Positions 27,549 through 39,112 of a stretch of 64,000 nucleotides of DNA are shown here, piece by piece. The DNA is from Bradyrhizobium embrapense. GTDB taxonomy: Bacteria; Pseudomonadota; Alphaproteobacteria; Rhizobiales; Xanthobacteraceae. Where the stretch lies: positions 1,116,001 through 1,180,000 of the forward strand of contig NZ_LFIP02000001.1 of the NCBI RefSeq assembly GCF_001189235.2, given 5' to 3'. A program made the position numbers and the translations under genes. Positions within the stretch are counted from its first letter, which is position 1. Each line of letters begins with the position of its first letter. The notes under the pieces were generated by a model. The model ran no database searches. It was not told the DNA's origin and was given only the letters and a program-made list of their open reading frames with translations.

Positions 27549-28622
27549 TTAGTCGAATTGCGCGCGCTTGTAGTAGCCGCTGTCAATCAGGACTTTCTCC
27601 CAATTGGTCTTATCCACCACGACCGGCTTGAGCAGATAGGATGGAACCACCTTGACCCCGTTGTTGTAGGTCTTGGTGTCGTTGACCGTGACCTCCTTCT
27701 TGCTCAGCACGGCGTCGACCATGTCGGCCGTGACCCTGGCGAGATCGCGGGTGTCCTTGAAGATCGTCGAGTATTGCTCGCCGCGCAGCATCGCCTTGAT
27801 CGAGGGCACCTCGGCGTCCTGGCCGCTGATGAACGGCATCGGCTGGTCCTTGCTGCCGTAGCCGACGCCCTTCAGCGAGGAGATGATGCCGATCGACAGG
27901 CCGTCATAGGGCGACAGCACCGCGTCGACGCGCTTCTTGCCGTAGAAGGCGCTGAGCAGGTTGTCCATCCGCGCCTGCGCGGTCGCACCGTCCCAGCGCA
28001 GCGTCGCGACCTTGCCCATGCCCATCTGGCCGCTGGCGACCACGAGCTTGCCGCTGTCGATATAGGGCTTCAGCACCGACATCGCGCCATCGTAGAAGAA
28101 ATAGGCGTTGTTGTCGTCGGGCGAGCCGCCGAACAGCTCGATGTTGAAGGGGCCCTTGCCGTCCTTCAGTCCGAGCGCCTTCTCGATCGATTGCGCCTGC
28201 AGCACGCCGACCTGGAAATTATCGAAGGTCGCGTAATAGTCGACGTTCGGCGTATCCCGGATCAGGCGGTCATAGGCGATCACGGTGATGCCCTGGGCCT
28301 TGGCCTGCTTCAGCGCGTCGGACAGCGTGGTGCCGTCGATCGCCGCGATGACCAGGACTTTGGCGCCCTTGGTCACCATGTTCTCGACCTGGGAGAGCTG
28401 GTTCGGGATGTCGTCGTCGGCATATTGCAGGTCAGTGCCGTAGCCGCGCTCCTTCAGCACCTTGACGATGTTGTTGCCGTCGTCGATCCAGCGCGCCGAG
28501 GATTTGGTCGGCATTGCGATCCCGACGGTCGGCTTGGCCTGGGCCATGGCGTCGCGATCGAACGCCGTCGCCGCAAGGCCGGCCAGCGCGAGCGCGAACA
28601 AGGTGGTTTTCAATTTGAACAT
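27549..28622 (-). CDS. chvE: Multiple sugar-binding periplasmic receptor, ChvE
   Basis: The 357-residue lipid-free binding protein has a signal peptide ending near AMAQA and then runs very close to Agrobacterium ChvE. Examples are [31 protein letters not shown] and [18 protein letters not shown]. ChvE binds galactose, glucose, arabinose, xylose and related sugars; in Agrobacterium it also signals to VirA. GGGAGTGAAGC precedes the ATG at 28622. It heads the chvE-gguA-gguB operon. Confidence 0.93.
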   Translation of the reverse strand: MFKLKTTLFALALAGLAATAFDRDAMAQAKPTVGIAMPTKSSARWIDDGNNIVKVLKERGYGTDLQYADDDIPNQLSQVENMVTKGAKVLVIAAIDGTTLSDALKQAKAQGITVIAYDRLIRDTPNVDYYATFDNFQVGVLQAQSIEKALGLKDGKGPFNIELFGGSPDDNNAYFFYDGAMSVLKPYIDSGKLVVASGQMGMGKVATLRWDGATAQARMDNLLSAFYGKKRVDAVLSPYDGLSIGIISSLKGVGYGSKDQPMPFISGQDAEVPSIKAMLRGEQYSTIFKDTRDLARVTADMVDAVLSKKEVTVNDTKTYNNGVKVVPSYLLKPVVVDKTNWEKVLIDSGYYKRAQFD

Positions 28623-28930
28623 GCTTCACTCCCTTGGTTTTTTGATTTTGGGGTACTGCCGCCTTGGACAGCGTCAATCGACCGCTATCGTTCGTGGGCC
28701 GGCGACAGATCTGCGGCGATGTCGGATCGGCGCCGGAGCCGTCACGAACCAAAACAGCGGAATGTCGGTTGAATCCATCAAGAGCGCCAAATGCTCACTC
28801 CCGCACGATCAGCTACCGGAATTGTCGGCGAGCGTCAGCGTCCGCCCGACTCTTTTTTGGTGCGGCACCGCCGCTCACAATCTTCGGTAGAAGACACCCC
28901 GAGTATCATATGGATGCAAGCATCGGCCAG

Positions 28931-28958
28931 CCATTTATTTAGTCAACAGAATAAATTT
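28931..28958. promoter_or_regulatory. Operator-like inverted repeat, copy 1
   Basis: CCATTTATTTA is followed after 7 bp by GAATAAATTT: arms ATTTATT and AATAAAT separated by 10 bp. The same layout recurs 161 bp away. NagC/Mlc-type (ROK) operators have similar TTATTT...AAATAA arms, but no ROK gene is in the window. Confidence 0.6.
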
Positions 28959-29091
28959 ATTGGGGCTATGGGGATCATGAGGCGCTTTCTCCCGGAATTG
29001 CTGGCAAGTCCCGCGGTCAACCAAGTGACGCGGCACTCTTTCTGGCAACTTTCGGTAGGATTGTGCCCTCACTACGCAATGGACGCAAGAA

Positions 29092-29119
29092 CCATTTATT
29101 TAAGCATCCGAATAAATTT
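29092..29119. promoter_or_regulatory. Operator-like inverted repeat, copy 2
   Basis: CCATTTATTTA, a 7-bp spacer and GAATAAATTT repeat copy 1 exactly except for the spacer, with the same 10-bp gap between the arms. The 161-bp separation would suit looping or cooperative binding. It lies 33 bp beyond the cbbY stop. Confidence 0.6.
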
Positions 29120-29151
29120 CTCGGAGAGCCAGCCAGCGGCGGCAGCGGCCT

Positions 29152-29868
29152 TCAGGCATCGATCTGGGAGAGATCATCGACGACCAGCAGGGCTCCGGCG
29201 AAATCGTCGTCGCTGAAATAGGTGCTTCTTGTGATGACCACGGGGATGCCGGTCTGCGCGGCGGCGGCGAGACCGTTGCCGGAATCCTCGACCGCGATGC
29301 AATCCGCAGGTCCGAGCCCGAGCCGCGTCAGGACCTCGACATAGACGTCCGGGGCCGGCTTCTTCCGTGGCACGTCGTCGCCGGCGACAACAGCCTCGAA
29401 CAGATCCGCCCAATCTAGCCCCAACGCGACCGACAGCAGCGCGTCGATATTGCCGTGCGAGGTCGTCGTGGCAATCGCGAGGCGCTGGCCGCAGCTGCGC
29501 GCGCCGGCGAGCCAGGCCCGCACGCCCGGCCGCAACGGGCAGCCGCCCGCAGCGATCAGCGCGGCGTAGCGCGCGGTCTTGATTGCGTGCAGGCCGGCGA
29601 TGTCGGCGAATGTCAACGACGGTACCGCGTTCCTCTGGTCGAAGGCGCGAATGCGCTCCTTACCACCGGCGACCCGAAGCAGCCGCGCGTAGGTGACCTG
29701 GTCCCAGAACCAATCGAGGCCGGCCTCGGCGAACGCCTCGTTGAAGGCGCGGCGATGCACCTCCTCGGTCTCGGCGAGCGTGCCGTCGACGTCGAAGATC
29801 AAGGCACGCGCGTTCGCAATGATGTCACGCGTCCCGGCGCTCCTGATGACGGCCAGCGCCTGGTTCAT
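29152..29868 (-). CDS. cbbY: HAD-family phosphatase, CbbY
   Basis: The 238-residue protein is a haloacid-dehalogenase phosphatase with the catalytic [10 protein letters not shown] near residue 26, [12 protein letters not shown] near residue 165 and [10 protein letters not shown] near residue 190. CbbY enzymes remove misfire products such as xylulose-1,5-bisphosphate that inhibit RuBisCO. Its ATG overlaps the cbbX stop by 4 bp, so it is the last gene of the cbb operon. Confidence 0.9.
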   Translation of the reverse strand: MNQALAVIRSAGTRDIIANARALIFDVDGTLAETEEVHRRAFNEAFAEAGLDWFWDQVTYARLLRVAGGKERIRAFDQRNAVPSLTFADIAGLHAIKTARYAALIAAGGCPLRPGVRAWLAGARSCGQRLAIATTTSHGNIDALLSVALGLDWADLFEAVVAGDDVPRKKPAPDVYVEVLTRLGLGPADCIAVEDSGNGLAAAAQTGIPVVITRSTYFSDDDFAGALLVVDDLSQIDA

Positions 29869-30806
29869 CGTCCCTCGCCCGTCCCGCCGCCCCCCTTGGT
29901 GAACACGCGGCTGGCAAGCACGTCGCCGGCCTCGATCGACATCACGTCGTCGGCCGTGAGCGTGCGGTCGAGCTTCGCCACGATCCGGTTAGCCTGGCGC
30001 AGCCGGATGCGGTCGAGCGCGTTGCGGATCGAGCGCGCATTGGAGAACAACGGCTGCGCCTTGCGGATGCCGATGTACCGGGTGAACGCCTCGCGCGCTT
30101 CGGGGGAGAAACGATAATTCTGCTGCTGCAGCATCAGCTCGGCGATCCACAGCAGCTCCGCGTCCGAATAGTCCGGGAAATCGATGTGATGCGCGATGCG
30201 CGATCGGAATCCCGGATTGCTCTGGAAGAATTTCTCCATACGGTCGCCATAGCCGGCCAGGATCACCACCAGATCCTCGCGCTGCTGCTCCATGACCTGC
30301 AGCAGGATCTCGATCGCTTCCTGGCCGTAGTCGCGCTCATTCTCGGGGCGGTACAGATAGTAGGCTTCGTCGATGAACAGCACGCCGCCCATCGCCTTCT
30401 TCAAAATCTCCTTGGTCTTCGGCGCGGTGTGGCCGATATATTGCCCTACGAGATCGTCGCGCGTGACGCTGATGACATGGCCGCGGCGCACGAAGCCGAG
30501 CTTGTGCAGGATGCCGGCCATCCGCAGCGCAACAGTGGTCTTGCCGGTGCCGGGATTGCCGGTGAACGACATGTGCAGCGTCGGGAACGTCGTTGCCAGC
30601 GCCATCTTCTGCCTGATGCGTTCGACCAGCAGCAGCGAGGCGATCTCCCGGATACGCGTCTTCACCGGCTTGAGGCCGATCAATTCAGAATCGAGCTGGT
30701 CGAGCACGTCGCCGATGCCGAGGTCGGCGAATTCATGCCGGAGGTCGATGGTTGCGGGTGGTGTCTCGCGGATTTGCTCTTTAATTTGTTCTTGCGCTTG
30801 GGTCAT
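29865..30806 (-). CDS. cbbX: Red-type RuBisCO activase, CbbX
   Basis: CbbX is an AAA+ ring ATPase that pulls on the large-subunit C-terminus to free inhibited red-type RuBisCO. The 313 residues show the Walker A GNPGTGKT near residue 80, Walker [12 protein letters not shown] near residue 140 and an arginine-finger segment. Tandem ATGs occur at 30809 and 30806; GAGAGG lies too close to the first, so I prefer the second. A strong hairpin separates it from cbbS. Confidence 0.94.
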   Translation of the reverse strand: MTQAQEQIKEQIRETPPATIDLRHEFADLGIGDVLDQLDSELIGLKPVKTRIREIASLLLVERIRQKMALATTFPTLHMSFTGNPGTGKTTVALRMAGILHKLGFVRRGHVISVTRDDLVGQYIGHTAPKTKEILKKAMGGVLFIDEAYYLYRPENERDYGQEAIEILLQVMEQQREDLVVILAGYGDRMEKFFQSNPGFRSRIAHHIDFPDYSDAELLWIAELMLQQQNYRFSPEAREAFTRYIGIRKAQPLFSNARSIRNALDRIRLRQANRIVAKLDRTLTADDVMSIEAGDVLASRVFTKGGGGTGEGR

Positions 30807-30828
30807 CATCCTCTCGCTTCGAGAAAAG

Positions 30829-30856
30829 CTCCGTCGTCGCTGCGGCGACGACGGAG
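30829..30856 (-). terminator. Intercistronic hairpin between cbbS and cbbX
   Basis: A perfect 12-bp stem (CTCCGTCGTCGC with GCGACGACGGAG) and 4-nt loop, followed on the minus strand by CTTTTCTC. It looks like a partial intrinsic terminator or a 3' stabiliser that would leave more cbbLS than cbbXY message. Confidence 0.7.
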
Positions 30857-30917
30857 AAGTGCATCCGGACCAGACGGTCGAGGGAGCAACCCGCCTGGCT
30901 TATGAGCCCGGACGCGG

Positions 30918-31343
30918 TCAGTGATCGCTGTAGCGTTCACCCTCGGGGCGGCCAGCCGCGTAAGCATGCGTCGAGTAATGCAGGTTGCGTCCGGCCGCCT
31001 CCTGGCGGTCGAGCCGGAAGCCCGGTTCCTCGCGCGGCCGGTTGACAATGAAGGACAGCCGCACCGACTCCCAGCCGTGGCTGGAGTCGAAGCCGGAAAT
31101 CCGGATATAGCGGTCGCCATAGACCCGCCGGCAGTCGGCGAGCTCCTTCATGATCCCTGCCGCATCGCGCAGGTCGAACATCGGAAGGCCCCACATGTCC
31201 CAATAGGTGTTGCGGGGGTGCGGATCGTCGGTGAACTCGATGTTCACCGCCCAGCCCTTGTCGAGGCAGTATTGCACCTGCGCAGCGATCTGCTCATCGG
31301 TGAGATCGGGCAGGAAAGAGAAGCAGCCTTGGGTCACGCGCAT
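30918..31343 (-). CDS. cbbS: RuBisCO small subunit, form I red type, CbbS
   Basis: The 141-residue protein begins MRVTQGCFSFLPDLTDEQI, the red-type (form IC/ID) opening. It contains NTYWDMWGLPMFDL and a C-terminal extension after FIVNRPREEPGF that forms the beta-hairpin of red-type holoenzymes. It pairs with cbbL 12 bp upstream. Confidence 0.95.
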   Translation of the reverse strand: MRVTQGCFSFLPDLTDEQIAAQVQYCLDKGWAVNIEFTDDPHPRNTYWDMWGLPMFDLRDAAGIMKELADCRRVYGDRYIRISGFDSSHGWESVRLSFIVNRPREEPGFRLDRQEAAGRNLHYSTHAYAAGRPEGERYSDH

Positions 31344-31355
31344 GAGAACCTCCTG

Positions 31356-32849
<1,494 letters not shown>

Positions 32850-33932
32850 TCAGGCGGCCTGGGTGATCTTTCCAATCTGCGGGTCGAGCGCGCCGGCGCG
32901 GTAGCGTCGGGCCATCTCCGGCAGCGCAACCACCTTGATCCTGGCGGCATTGCCGGCGGTGCCGAACTGCTCGAAGCGGTCACGGCAAAGCTCGCGCAGC
33001 GCATCCATCGCAGGCTTGAGGAATTTGCGCGGATCGAATTCGCTCTTCGACTGCACGGCGACCTTGCGGAAGGCGGCCGCCATCGCCAGGCGGCAATCGG
33101 TGTCGATGTTGACCTTACGTACGCCGTGCTTGATGCCGCGGACGATCTCCTCGACCGGCACGCCCCAGGTCTGCGGCATCTCGCCGCCGAACGCGTTGAA
33201 CATGTCCTGCAGCGGTTGCGGCACCGAGGACGAGCCGTGCATCACCAGATGCGTATTGGGCAGCCGCGTATGGATCTCCTCGACCAAGCGCATCGCCAGG
33301 ATCTCGCCGTCGGGGCGGCGCGTGAACTTGTAGGCGCCGTGCGAGGTGCCCATCGCGATTGCCAGCGCGTCGACCTTGGTGGCGCGGACGAAATCGACCG
33401 CCTGGTCAGGATCGGTGAGCAGCTGATCGCGGCTCAACTTACCTTCGACGCCGTGGCCGTCCTCCTGCTCGCCGCCGCCATGCTCGAGCGAGCCGAGCAC
33501 GCCGAGTTCGCCTTCGACCGACGCGCCGACCCAATGGGCCATATCGACCACCCGGCGGGTGATATCGACATTGTACTCGTAGTCGGCTGCGGTCTTGGCG
33601 TCGGCCTTGAGCGAACCGTCCATCATCACCGAGGTGAAGCCGCAGCGGATCGCGGTGGCGCAGGCCGCCTCCTCGTTGCCGTGATCGAGATGCAGGCAGA
33701 GCGGGATCTGCGGATGCATCTCTTCAAGCGCATCGATCATCTTCGCCAGCATGATGTCGTTGGCGTAGGACCGCGCGCCGCGCGAGGCCTGGATGATGAC
33801 CGGCGCATCGCAGGAAGCCGCCGCCTCCATGATGGCGAGGCCTTGCTCCATGTTGTTGATGTTGAAGGCCGGCACGCCGTAGCCGCGTTCGGCGGCATGG
33901 TCCAGCAATTGCCTTAGTGTGATCCGCGCCAT
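32850..33932 (-). CDS. cbbA: Class II fructose-1,6-/sedoheptulose-1,7-bisphosphate aldolase, CbbA
   Basis: The 360-residue zinc-dependent aldolase shows [16 protein letters not shown] near residue 25, the metal-site [16 protein letters not shown] near residue 80 and [10 protein letters not shown] near residue 230. It makes hexose and heptulose bisphosphates for RuBP regeneration. AGGAGG lies upstream of the ATG at 33932. It is 15 bp after cbbT and 30 bp before cbbL. Confidence 0.95.
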   Translation of the reverse strand: MARITLRQLLDHAAERGYGVPAFNINNMEQGLAIMEAAASCDAPVIIQASRGARSYANDIMLAKMIDALEEMHPQIPLCLHLDHGNEEAACATAIRCGFTSVMMDGSLKADAKTAADYEYNVDITRRVVDMAHWVGASVEGELGVLGSLEHGGGEQEDGHGVEGKLSRDQLLTDPDQAVDFVRATKVDALAIAMGTSHGAYKFTRRPDGEILAMRLVEEIHTRLPNTHLVMHGSSSVPQPLQDMFNAFGGEMPQTWGVPVEEIVRGIKHGVRKVNIDTDCRLAMAAAFRKVAVQSKSEFDPRKFLKPAMDALRELCRDRFEQFGTAGNAARIKVVALPEMARRYRAGALDPQIGKITQAA

Positions 33933-33947
33933 CGTGGCGTCCTCCTT

Positions 33948-35960
33948 TCAATTCGCTCGTTGAATGAGCTGTCTTGCGGTGGCGGCGACCGCCCCTGGTG
34001 TGATGCCGAATTCGCGGTAGAGCACGTCGGCCGGCGCTGACGCGCCGAAGCCGGTCATGCCCACGAATGCACCGTCGTCACCGAGCCAGCGGGCCCAGTC
34101 GCCCTCGACCGCGGCTTCGACGCCGACGCGCGGCGCGCCGCCCAGCACTTTTGCGCGATAGTCGCTCGGCTGCTGGCGGAACAGGTCGAAGCACGGGGCC
34201 GAAACGACCGCGGCCTTCACCCCTGCTTCCGCCAGCAGCTTTGCGGCTTCGAGCGCGATCGCCACCTCCGAACCCGTTGCAATCAGGGTGACGTCACGCC
34301 CGAGGGCCGGCTCGACGAGAATGTAGGCGCCGAGCGCGACCTGGTTGTCCCTGCTGCCGTCGCGAACCGTCGGCAGCGCCTGCCGCGACAGGCAGAGGAT
34401 CGACGGCGAGGTCTCTGCCTTCAGCGCGCAGTCCCAGGCTTCCGCCGTCTCGACCGCATCGGCCGGACGGAACACCAGCAGGTTCGGGATCGCCCGCAGC
34501 GCGGCCAGATGCTCGACCGGCTGATGCGTCGGCCCGTCTTCGCCGAGCCCGATCGAGTCGTGGGTCATCACATGGACGACACGGATGCCCATCAGCGCCG
34601 CGAGGCGGATCGCCGGCCGGCTGTAATCGGCAAAGCTGAGAAAGGTGCCGCCATAGGGGATGAAGCCGCCGTGCAGGGCGATTCCATTCATCGCAGCTGC
34701 CATAGCGTGCTCGCGGATGCCGTAATGGATGTAGCTGCCGTCGAGCTTGTCCGGCCGCACTGAAACCTGCGACTTCGCCAGCGTCAGGTTGGAATGCGTC
34801 AGGTCGGCCGACCCGCCCAGGAGATTGGGCAACGCTTCGGCGATCACGTCGATGACCTGCTGCGACGCCTGCCGCGTGGCGAGTTTCGGACGCTCGGTCG
34901 CGAACCGATCGACGAGCTTCGCCATCGCCTCGGCATAGGCGCAGGGCAACTTCCGGTTCAGCGCATCGTGGAACGGAGATCGCTCGCCCTTGCAGACGCT
35001 GCGCGAGCGCTCGATCCAGGCCCGCCGCGCGTCGCGGCCGCGACCGCCGAGCTCGCGCCACTCGGCAAGCACCGCATCGGGGATTTCGAAGGCCGGATAC
35101 GGCCAGCGCAACGCGGCACGGGTCTTCGCTGCCTCATCGGCACCGAGCGGCGCACCATGCACCTTCTCGCTGCCCTGCCGGTTCGGAGCACCGAACCCGA
35201 TCACGGTGCGGCAGGCGATCAGCGACGGACGATCGCTGGCGCGCGCCTGCCTGATCGCAGCTGTGATCGCCTGCGGATCGTGGCCGTCGATCCGGCAGAC
35301 GTTCCAGCCGCTGGCCGCAAACCGCGCGCTCTGGTCGTCCGAGCAGGACAGCGAGGTGGCGCCGTCGATCGAGATCTGGTTGTCATCGAACAGCACGATC
35401 AGCCGGTTCAGCCGCAGATGGCCGGCGAGCGAGATCGCCTCATGGCTGAGGCCTTCCATCAGGCAACCATCGCCGGCGATCACGTACGTGTAGTGGTCGA
35501 CGAGGTCGTCGCCGAAGCGGGCGTTCATCAAGCGTTCGGCGAGCGCCATGCCGACCGCGGTCGCGATCCCCTGCCCGAGCGGTCCGGTCGTGGTCTCGAC
35601 ACCCGGCGTATGGCCATACTCGGGATGCCCGGGGGTCTGCGATCCCCATTGCCTGAAAGCCCTAAGCTGATCGAGCGTCATGCGCTCGTAGCCGGTCAGA
35701 TAGAGCAGCGCATAGAGCAGCATCGAGCCGTGGCCGGCCGACAGCACGAGGCGGTCGCGGTCGGGCCAGGCCGGATCGGTCGGATCGAACTTCAGGAAGT
35801 CGGTGAACAGCACGGTCGCGACATCGGCCATGCCCATCGGCATGCCGGGATGGCCGGATTTCGCCTGCTCTACCGCATCGATGGCGAGGAAGCGGATGGC
35901 GTTGGCCATCTCGTCGTGGCCGATTTCGGGGCGGCTCGCAACGGACGCAAGTGCGGTCAT
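33948..35960 (-). CDS. cbbT: Transketolase, CbbT
   Basis: The 670-residue thiamine diphosphate enzyme moves two-carbon units in the Calvin cycle. It has [14 protein letters not shown] near residue 35, the TPP motif [13 protein letters not shown] near residue 155 through LFDDN, and the C-terminal pyrimidine-binding and regulatory domains ([13 protein letters not shown] near residue 480). It overlaps the cbbP stop by 4 bp. Confidence 0.95.
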   Translation of the reverse strand: MTALASVASRPEIGHDEMANAIRFLAIDAVEQAKSGHPGMPMGMADVATVLFTDFLKFDPTDPAWPDRDRLVLSAGHGSMLLYALLYLTGYERMTLDQLRAFRQWGSQTPGHPEYGHTPGVETTTGPLGQGIATAVGMALAERLMNARFGDDLVDHYTYVIAGDGCLMEGLSHEAISLAGHLRLNRLIVLFDDNQISIDGATSLSCSDDQSARFAASGWNVCRIDGHDPQAITAAIRQARASDRPSLIACRTVIGFGAPNRQGSEKVHGAPLGADEAAKTRAALRWPYPAFEIPDAVLAEWRELGGRGRDARRAWIERSRSVCKGERSPFHDALNRKLPCAYAEAMAKLVDRFATERPKLATRQASQQVIDVIAEALPNLLGGSADLTHSNLTLAKSQVSVRPDKLDGSYIHYGIREHAMAAAMNGIALHGGFIPYGGTFLSFADYSRPAIRLAALMGIRVVHVMTHDSIGLGEDGPTHQPVEHLAALRAIPNLLVFRPADAVETAEAWDCALKAETSPSILCLSRQALPTVRDGSRDNQVALGAYILVEPALGRDVTLIATGSEVAIALEAAKLLAEAGVKAAVVSAPCFDLFRQQPSDYRAKVLGGAPRVGVEAAVEGDWARWLGDDGAFVGMTGFGASAPADVLYREFGITPGAVAATARQLIQRAN

Positions 35961-36832
35961 ATCGTTCGCCTCTTTCGTTCGATCAATTGCAGGATCAGCG
36001 GGGTCAGGATGAGCTGCATCGCGAGGTCGAGCTTGGCGCCGTGAATCACGATCGAGTTGGCCCGCGACATGAAGCTGTTTGGGATCATCGAGAGTAGATA
36101 AGGAAAGTCGATGCCACGCGGGTTCTTCAGCCGGATCACGACCATCGATTCATCGGGCGTCGGGATCCAGCGCGCGATGAACGGGTTCGAGGTGTCGACC
36201 GTCGGCACGCGCTGGAAGTTGATGTCGGTCTCGGTAAATTGCGGGCAGATGTAATTCACATAGTCCGGCATGCGGCGCAGGATGGTGTCGGTCACCGCCT
36301 CGGTGGAGTAGCCGCGATGGCTGCGATCGCGGTGCAGCTTCTGGATCCATTCGAGGTTGATGACCGGCACGACGCCGATCTTGAGGTCGGCGTGCTGCGC
36401 GACGTTCACCTTGTCGGTGACCACCGCGCCATGCAGGCCTTCGTAGAACAAGAGGTCAGAGTTCTCCGGCAGCGCCTCCCAGGCGGTGAAGGTGCCGGGC
36501 TTCGCGCCATAGAGCCGCGCTTCCTCCTCGTCATGCACATAGTGCCGGGTGGTGCCGGTGCCGGTCTCGGCATAGTCGCTGAACAGCTTCTCCAGCTCCT
36601 CGAACAGATTGGTCTCGGGGCTGAAATGGCTGAAGTGCTTGTTGCCGCGCTCGGCCTCCTCAACCATCATGCTGCGCATCTCGGCGCGGTCGTAGCGGTG
36701 GAAGGCGTCGCCCTCGATATAGGCCGCGACCACGTTCTCGCGGCGGAAGATATTCTCGAACGTCTTCTTCACCGAGGTGGTGCCGGCACCGGACGAGCCG
36801 GTGATCGAGATAATGGGATGCCTGCGAGACAC
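35957..36832 (-). CDS. cbbP: Phosphoribulokinase, CbbP
   Basis: CbbP phosphorylates ribulose-5-phosphate to ribulose-1,5-bisphosphate. The 291 residues start with the class I PRK P-loop [11 protein letters not shown], in which the usual P-loop lysine is replaced as in other bacterial PRKs. [14 protein letters not shown] and [12 protein letters not shown] follow, and then [17 protein letters not shown]. It is 11 bp downstream of cbbF. Confidence 0.95.
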   Translation of the reverse strand: MSRRHPIISITGSSGAGTTSVKKTFENIFRRENVVAAYIEGDAFHRYDRAEMRSMMVEEAERGNKHFSHFSPETNLFEELEKLFSDYAETGTGTTRHYVHDEEEARLYGAKPGTFTAWEALPENSDLLFYEGLHGAVVTDKVNVAQHADLKIGVVPVINLEWIQKLHRDRSHRGYSTEAVTDTILRRMPDYVNYICPQFTETDINFQRVPTVDTSNPFIARWIPTPDESMVVIRLKNPRGIDFPYLLSMIPNSFMSRANSIVIHGAKLDLAMQLILTPLILQLIERKRRTI

Positions 36833-36843
36833 GCGTTCCTCCC

Positions 36844-37881
36844 TCAGCGGAACAGGCCGCGCCGCGCGAACAGCGGGGCATCGCTGCTCTCGAACAACGG
36901 CTCGACGGTCAGGTGGATCGCATCGACGTCGCGCACGGCGCGCGTCGATCCCATGATCAGCGGCACGCGCTGATGCGGTGTACGTGCCGAGAGTTCCAGA
37001 ATGCGTGAGCGGCCGCTCGAGGCAGCGCCATTAGCCCATTCCATGATCAGCGCAATGGGATGCGCCTCGTACAGCAGGCGCAAGCGGCCTTCGCGGTAGC
37101 CCTGGCGCGCATCCGCCGGATACAGGAACACGCCGCCGCGCATCAGGATGCGGTAGGCTTCGGCCACCAGCGAGCCGATCCAACGCATGTTGTAATCCTG
37201 CCCGAGTTCGCCGTTCACGCCGGCGAGGCAGTCATCGATGTAGTTGCGCACCGGGCCGCTCCAGTGCCGGCGGTTCGAGGCGTTGATCGCGAATTCCGAC
37301 GCCTCCTGCGGCACCCGCAGCTCACGTGCGGTCAGGACGAACGAGCCGGTTCGCGGGTCGAGCGTGAAACAGTCGACGCACTGGTCGAGCGCAAGCACCA
37401 GCACGGTTTGCGGACCATAGACGAAGCAGCCGGCCGCACATTGCGCCGTGCCGGGCTCGAAGAAAGTCGAGAGAACGTCGTTGCCCTTCGGCCGGATCGA
37501 GAAGATCGTGCCGATCGAGATGTTGTTTTCGAGATTGGCCGATCCATCCAGCGGATCGATCGCGACACAGAGCGGCGCATCGGGATCGAGCGTCTCTGGC
37601 AGTTCGACCTCCTCGGACAAGACAGCGGCGACCGGTGCAGTGCGCAGCGCGTCGCGCATCAGTCCGTCCGCGACGATATCGATGGTCTTCTGGCGATCGC
37701 CGTCGGGATTGATCCCGCCGCTTTCGCCGCCGATGCCGGCAAGCGGCCCGGCGGCGATGATGCGCGACAGTTCGATCGCGGCGCAGGCAAGGGCTTCGAC
37801 CACCGCAACGGTCGCGGCGCGCAACGGGTTGTGCTGCGTCGGCCACTCCAGATGGGCATGCAATGCAGGACGAATCTCCAC
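36844..37881 (-). CDS. cbbF: Fructose-1,6-bisphosphatase class I, CbbF
   Basis: The 345-residue enzyme dephosphorylates fructose (and probably sedoheptulose) bisphosphate. It has the metal-binding LSEEVE near residue 85 and AIDPLDGSANLENN near residue 100, and the late GREGRLRLLYEAHPIA-type active-site segment. I chose a GTG at 37881, because AGGGAG lies 6 bp upstream; the 18 residues before it in the longer frame do not fit. It is the first gene of the cbb operon, divergent from cbbR. Confidence 0.93.
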   Translation of the reverse strand: MEIRPALHAHLEWPTQHNPLRAATVAVVEALACAAIELSRIIAAGPLAGIGGESGGINPDGDRQKTIDIVADGLMRDALRTAPVAAVLSEEVELPETLDPDAPLCVAIDPLDGSANLENNISIGTIFSIRPKGNDVLSTFFEPGTAQCAAGCFVYGPQTVLVLALDQCVDCFTLDPRTGSFVLTARELRVPQEASEFAINASNRRHWSGPVRNYIDDCLAGVNGELGQDYNMRWIGSLVAEAYRILMRGGVFLYPADARQGYREGRLRLLYEAHPIALIMEWANGAASSGRSRILELSARTPHQRVPLIMGSTRAVRDVDAIHLTVEPLFESSDAPLFARRGLFR

Positions 37882-38016
37882 CGGCCACTCCCTTTGATCG
37901 CGCCCTCTGTCCCGAGGTGTCGAGCGGCACCGCAAGGAGTCGCCTTCGCCGTATCAACGCGCGATTTGCCGAATTAGGGAAATTTTATTATCTTTGGTCT
38001 TGGCAAAGTATTTCTT
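37882..38016. promoter_or_regulatory. cbbR-cbbF divergent control region
   Basis: The 135-bp region includes CTTTG-N7-CAAAG (37992-38008), an inverted repeat with LysR-type T-N11-A geometry. Next to it is an AT-rich TTAGGGAAATTTTATTATC. CbbR usually binds such sites between cbbR and the operon. The best site lies only 9 bp from the cbbR start, as expected for autoregulation. Confidence 0.5.
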
Positions 38017-38955
38017 ATGGAGCTTGCGATGGCCGGGAACTTCTCGCGGGACCTCACCATCCGCCAGCTGCGCGCGCTGTCCGCGGTGCACGAGGCCGGC
38101 TCGATCACGTCGGCGGCCAACCAGCTGAACCTGACGCAGCCGGCGGTGACGCTGCAGCTCCGCAACCTGCAGGCGCTGGCGGGGTTGCCTCTGATCCAGC
38201 GCACCGGCGACGGCATGGCGCTGACCGATGCCGGCGCGCATGTGCTGACGCTGATCGAACGGATCGAGGCGGCGCTGAAGGATTGCGAGCAGTCGCTCGA
38301 CATGATCGCAGGCCGCAGCGGCGGCCGCGTCGCGATGGGCGCGGTCTCGACCGCGAAATACTTCGTGCCGTTCGCGATCGCGGCGTTCTCACGCCGCTTT
38401 CCCAAGATCGAGGTGACGCTGCGGATCGGCAACCGCGAGGAGATTCGCGATGCGCTGCGCGGCTACGACCTCGATATCGCGGTGATGGGCCGGCCGCCGG
38501 CCGATGTCGAGGTCGAGATGAAGCCGCTCGGCCGGCATCCGCACTTCATCATCGCCGCACCCGATCATCGGCTGGCGCGCCGGCGGCACGTCGCGACATC
38601 GGAGCTCGCCAATGAGACCTTCATCACCCGCGAGCAGGGATCGGGCACACGGATGCTGATGCAGCAATATTTCGAGCGGGTCGGATTGGAGCCGAAGCTC
38701 GGCATGGCGATGGACAGCAACGAGACCATCAAGCAGGCCGTCATGGCTGGGCTCGGCATCGCCTTCATTTCCCAGCACACCGTGTTCCACGAACTGGAGG
38801 ATGGCCGGCTGGTGGTGCTCAAGGTGAAGGGCTTGCCGATCGTGCGGCAGTGGCACGCAATCAGGCGCACCGACAAGATCCTGCTGCCGCCCGCCCAGGC
38901 GATGCTGGACTTCCTGGGCAAAGAGGGCTGGCGCTATCTGCCGAACTCCCGCTAA
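38017..38955 (+). CDS. cbbR: LysR-type Calvin cycle regulator, CbbR
   Basis: The 312-residue LysR protein has a winged helix (LTIRQLRALSAVHEAGSITS, then LTQPAVTLQLRNLQ) and a substrate-binding-like effector domain with QGSGTRMLMQQYFE near residue 210, characteristic of CbbR. It activates cbb operons in response to Calvin cycle metabolites. It is divergent from cbbF with 135 bp between. An ATG at 38029 is an alternative start. Confidence 0.93.
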   Translation: MELAMAGNFSRDLTIRQLRALSAVHEAGSITSAANQLNLTQPAVTLQLRNLQALAGLPLIQRTGDGMALTDAGAHVLTLIERIEAALKDCEQSLDMIAGRSGGRVAMGAVSTAKYFVPFAIAAFSRRFPKIEVTLRIGNREEIRDALRGYDLDIAVMGRPPADVEVEMKPLGRHPHFIIAAPDHRLARRRHVATSELANETFITREQGSGTRMLMQQYFERVGLEPKLGMAMDSNETIKQAVMAGLGIAFISQHTVFHELEDGRLVVLKVKGLPIVRQWHAIRRTDKILLPPAQAMLDFLGKEGWRYLPNSR

Positions 38956-39112
38956 CGCCACGACATTGCGATGCCAGTTCGATCGGAAAAATCGAGTTAA
39001 TGCCGTATGTTAACCATTGAAGTTCCCACGAGCGCGTGCCACATCTTGATTGCGGTCACTGGGGGACCGTATCCCTGCGAGGGAGGATGAACTGCAAAAC
39101 CAGTCCCCGCCG

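Larger units (their letters stand above)
28623..29151 (-). promoter_or_regulatory. Long AT-richer leader/promoter region of chvE
   Basis: A 529-bp stretch without a gene between chvE and cbbY. It is noticeably richer in A and T than its surroundings. It contains two matching inverted repeats (28931-28958 and 29092-29119). No riboswitch or open frame with support was seen. The chvE promoter must lie here; the far end also follows the cbbY stop. Confidence 0.6.
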
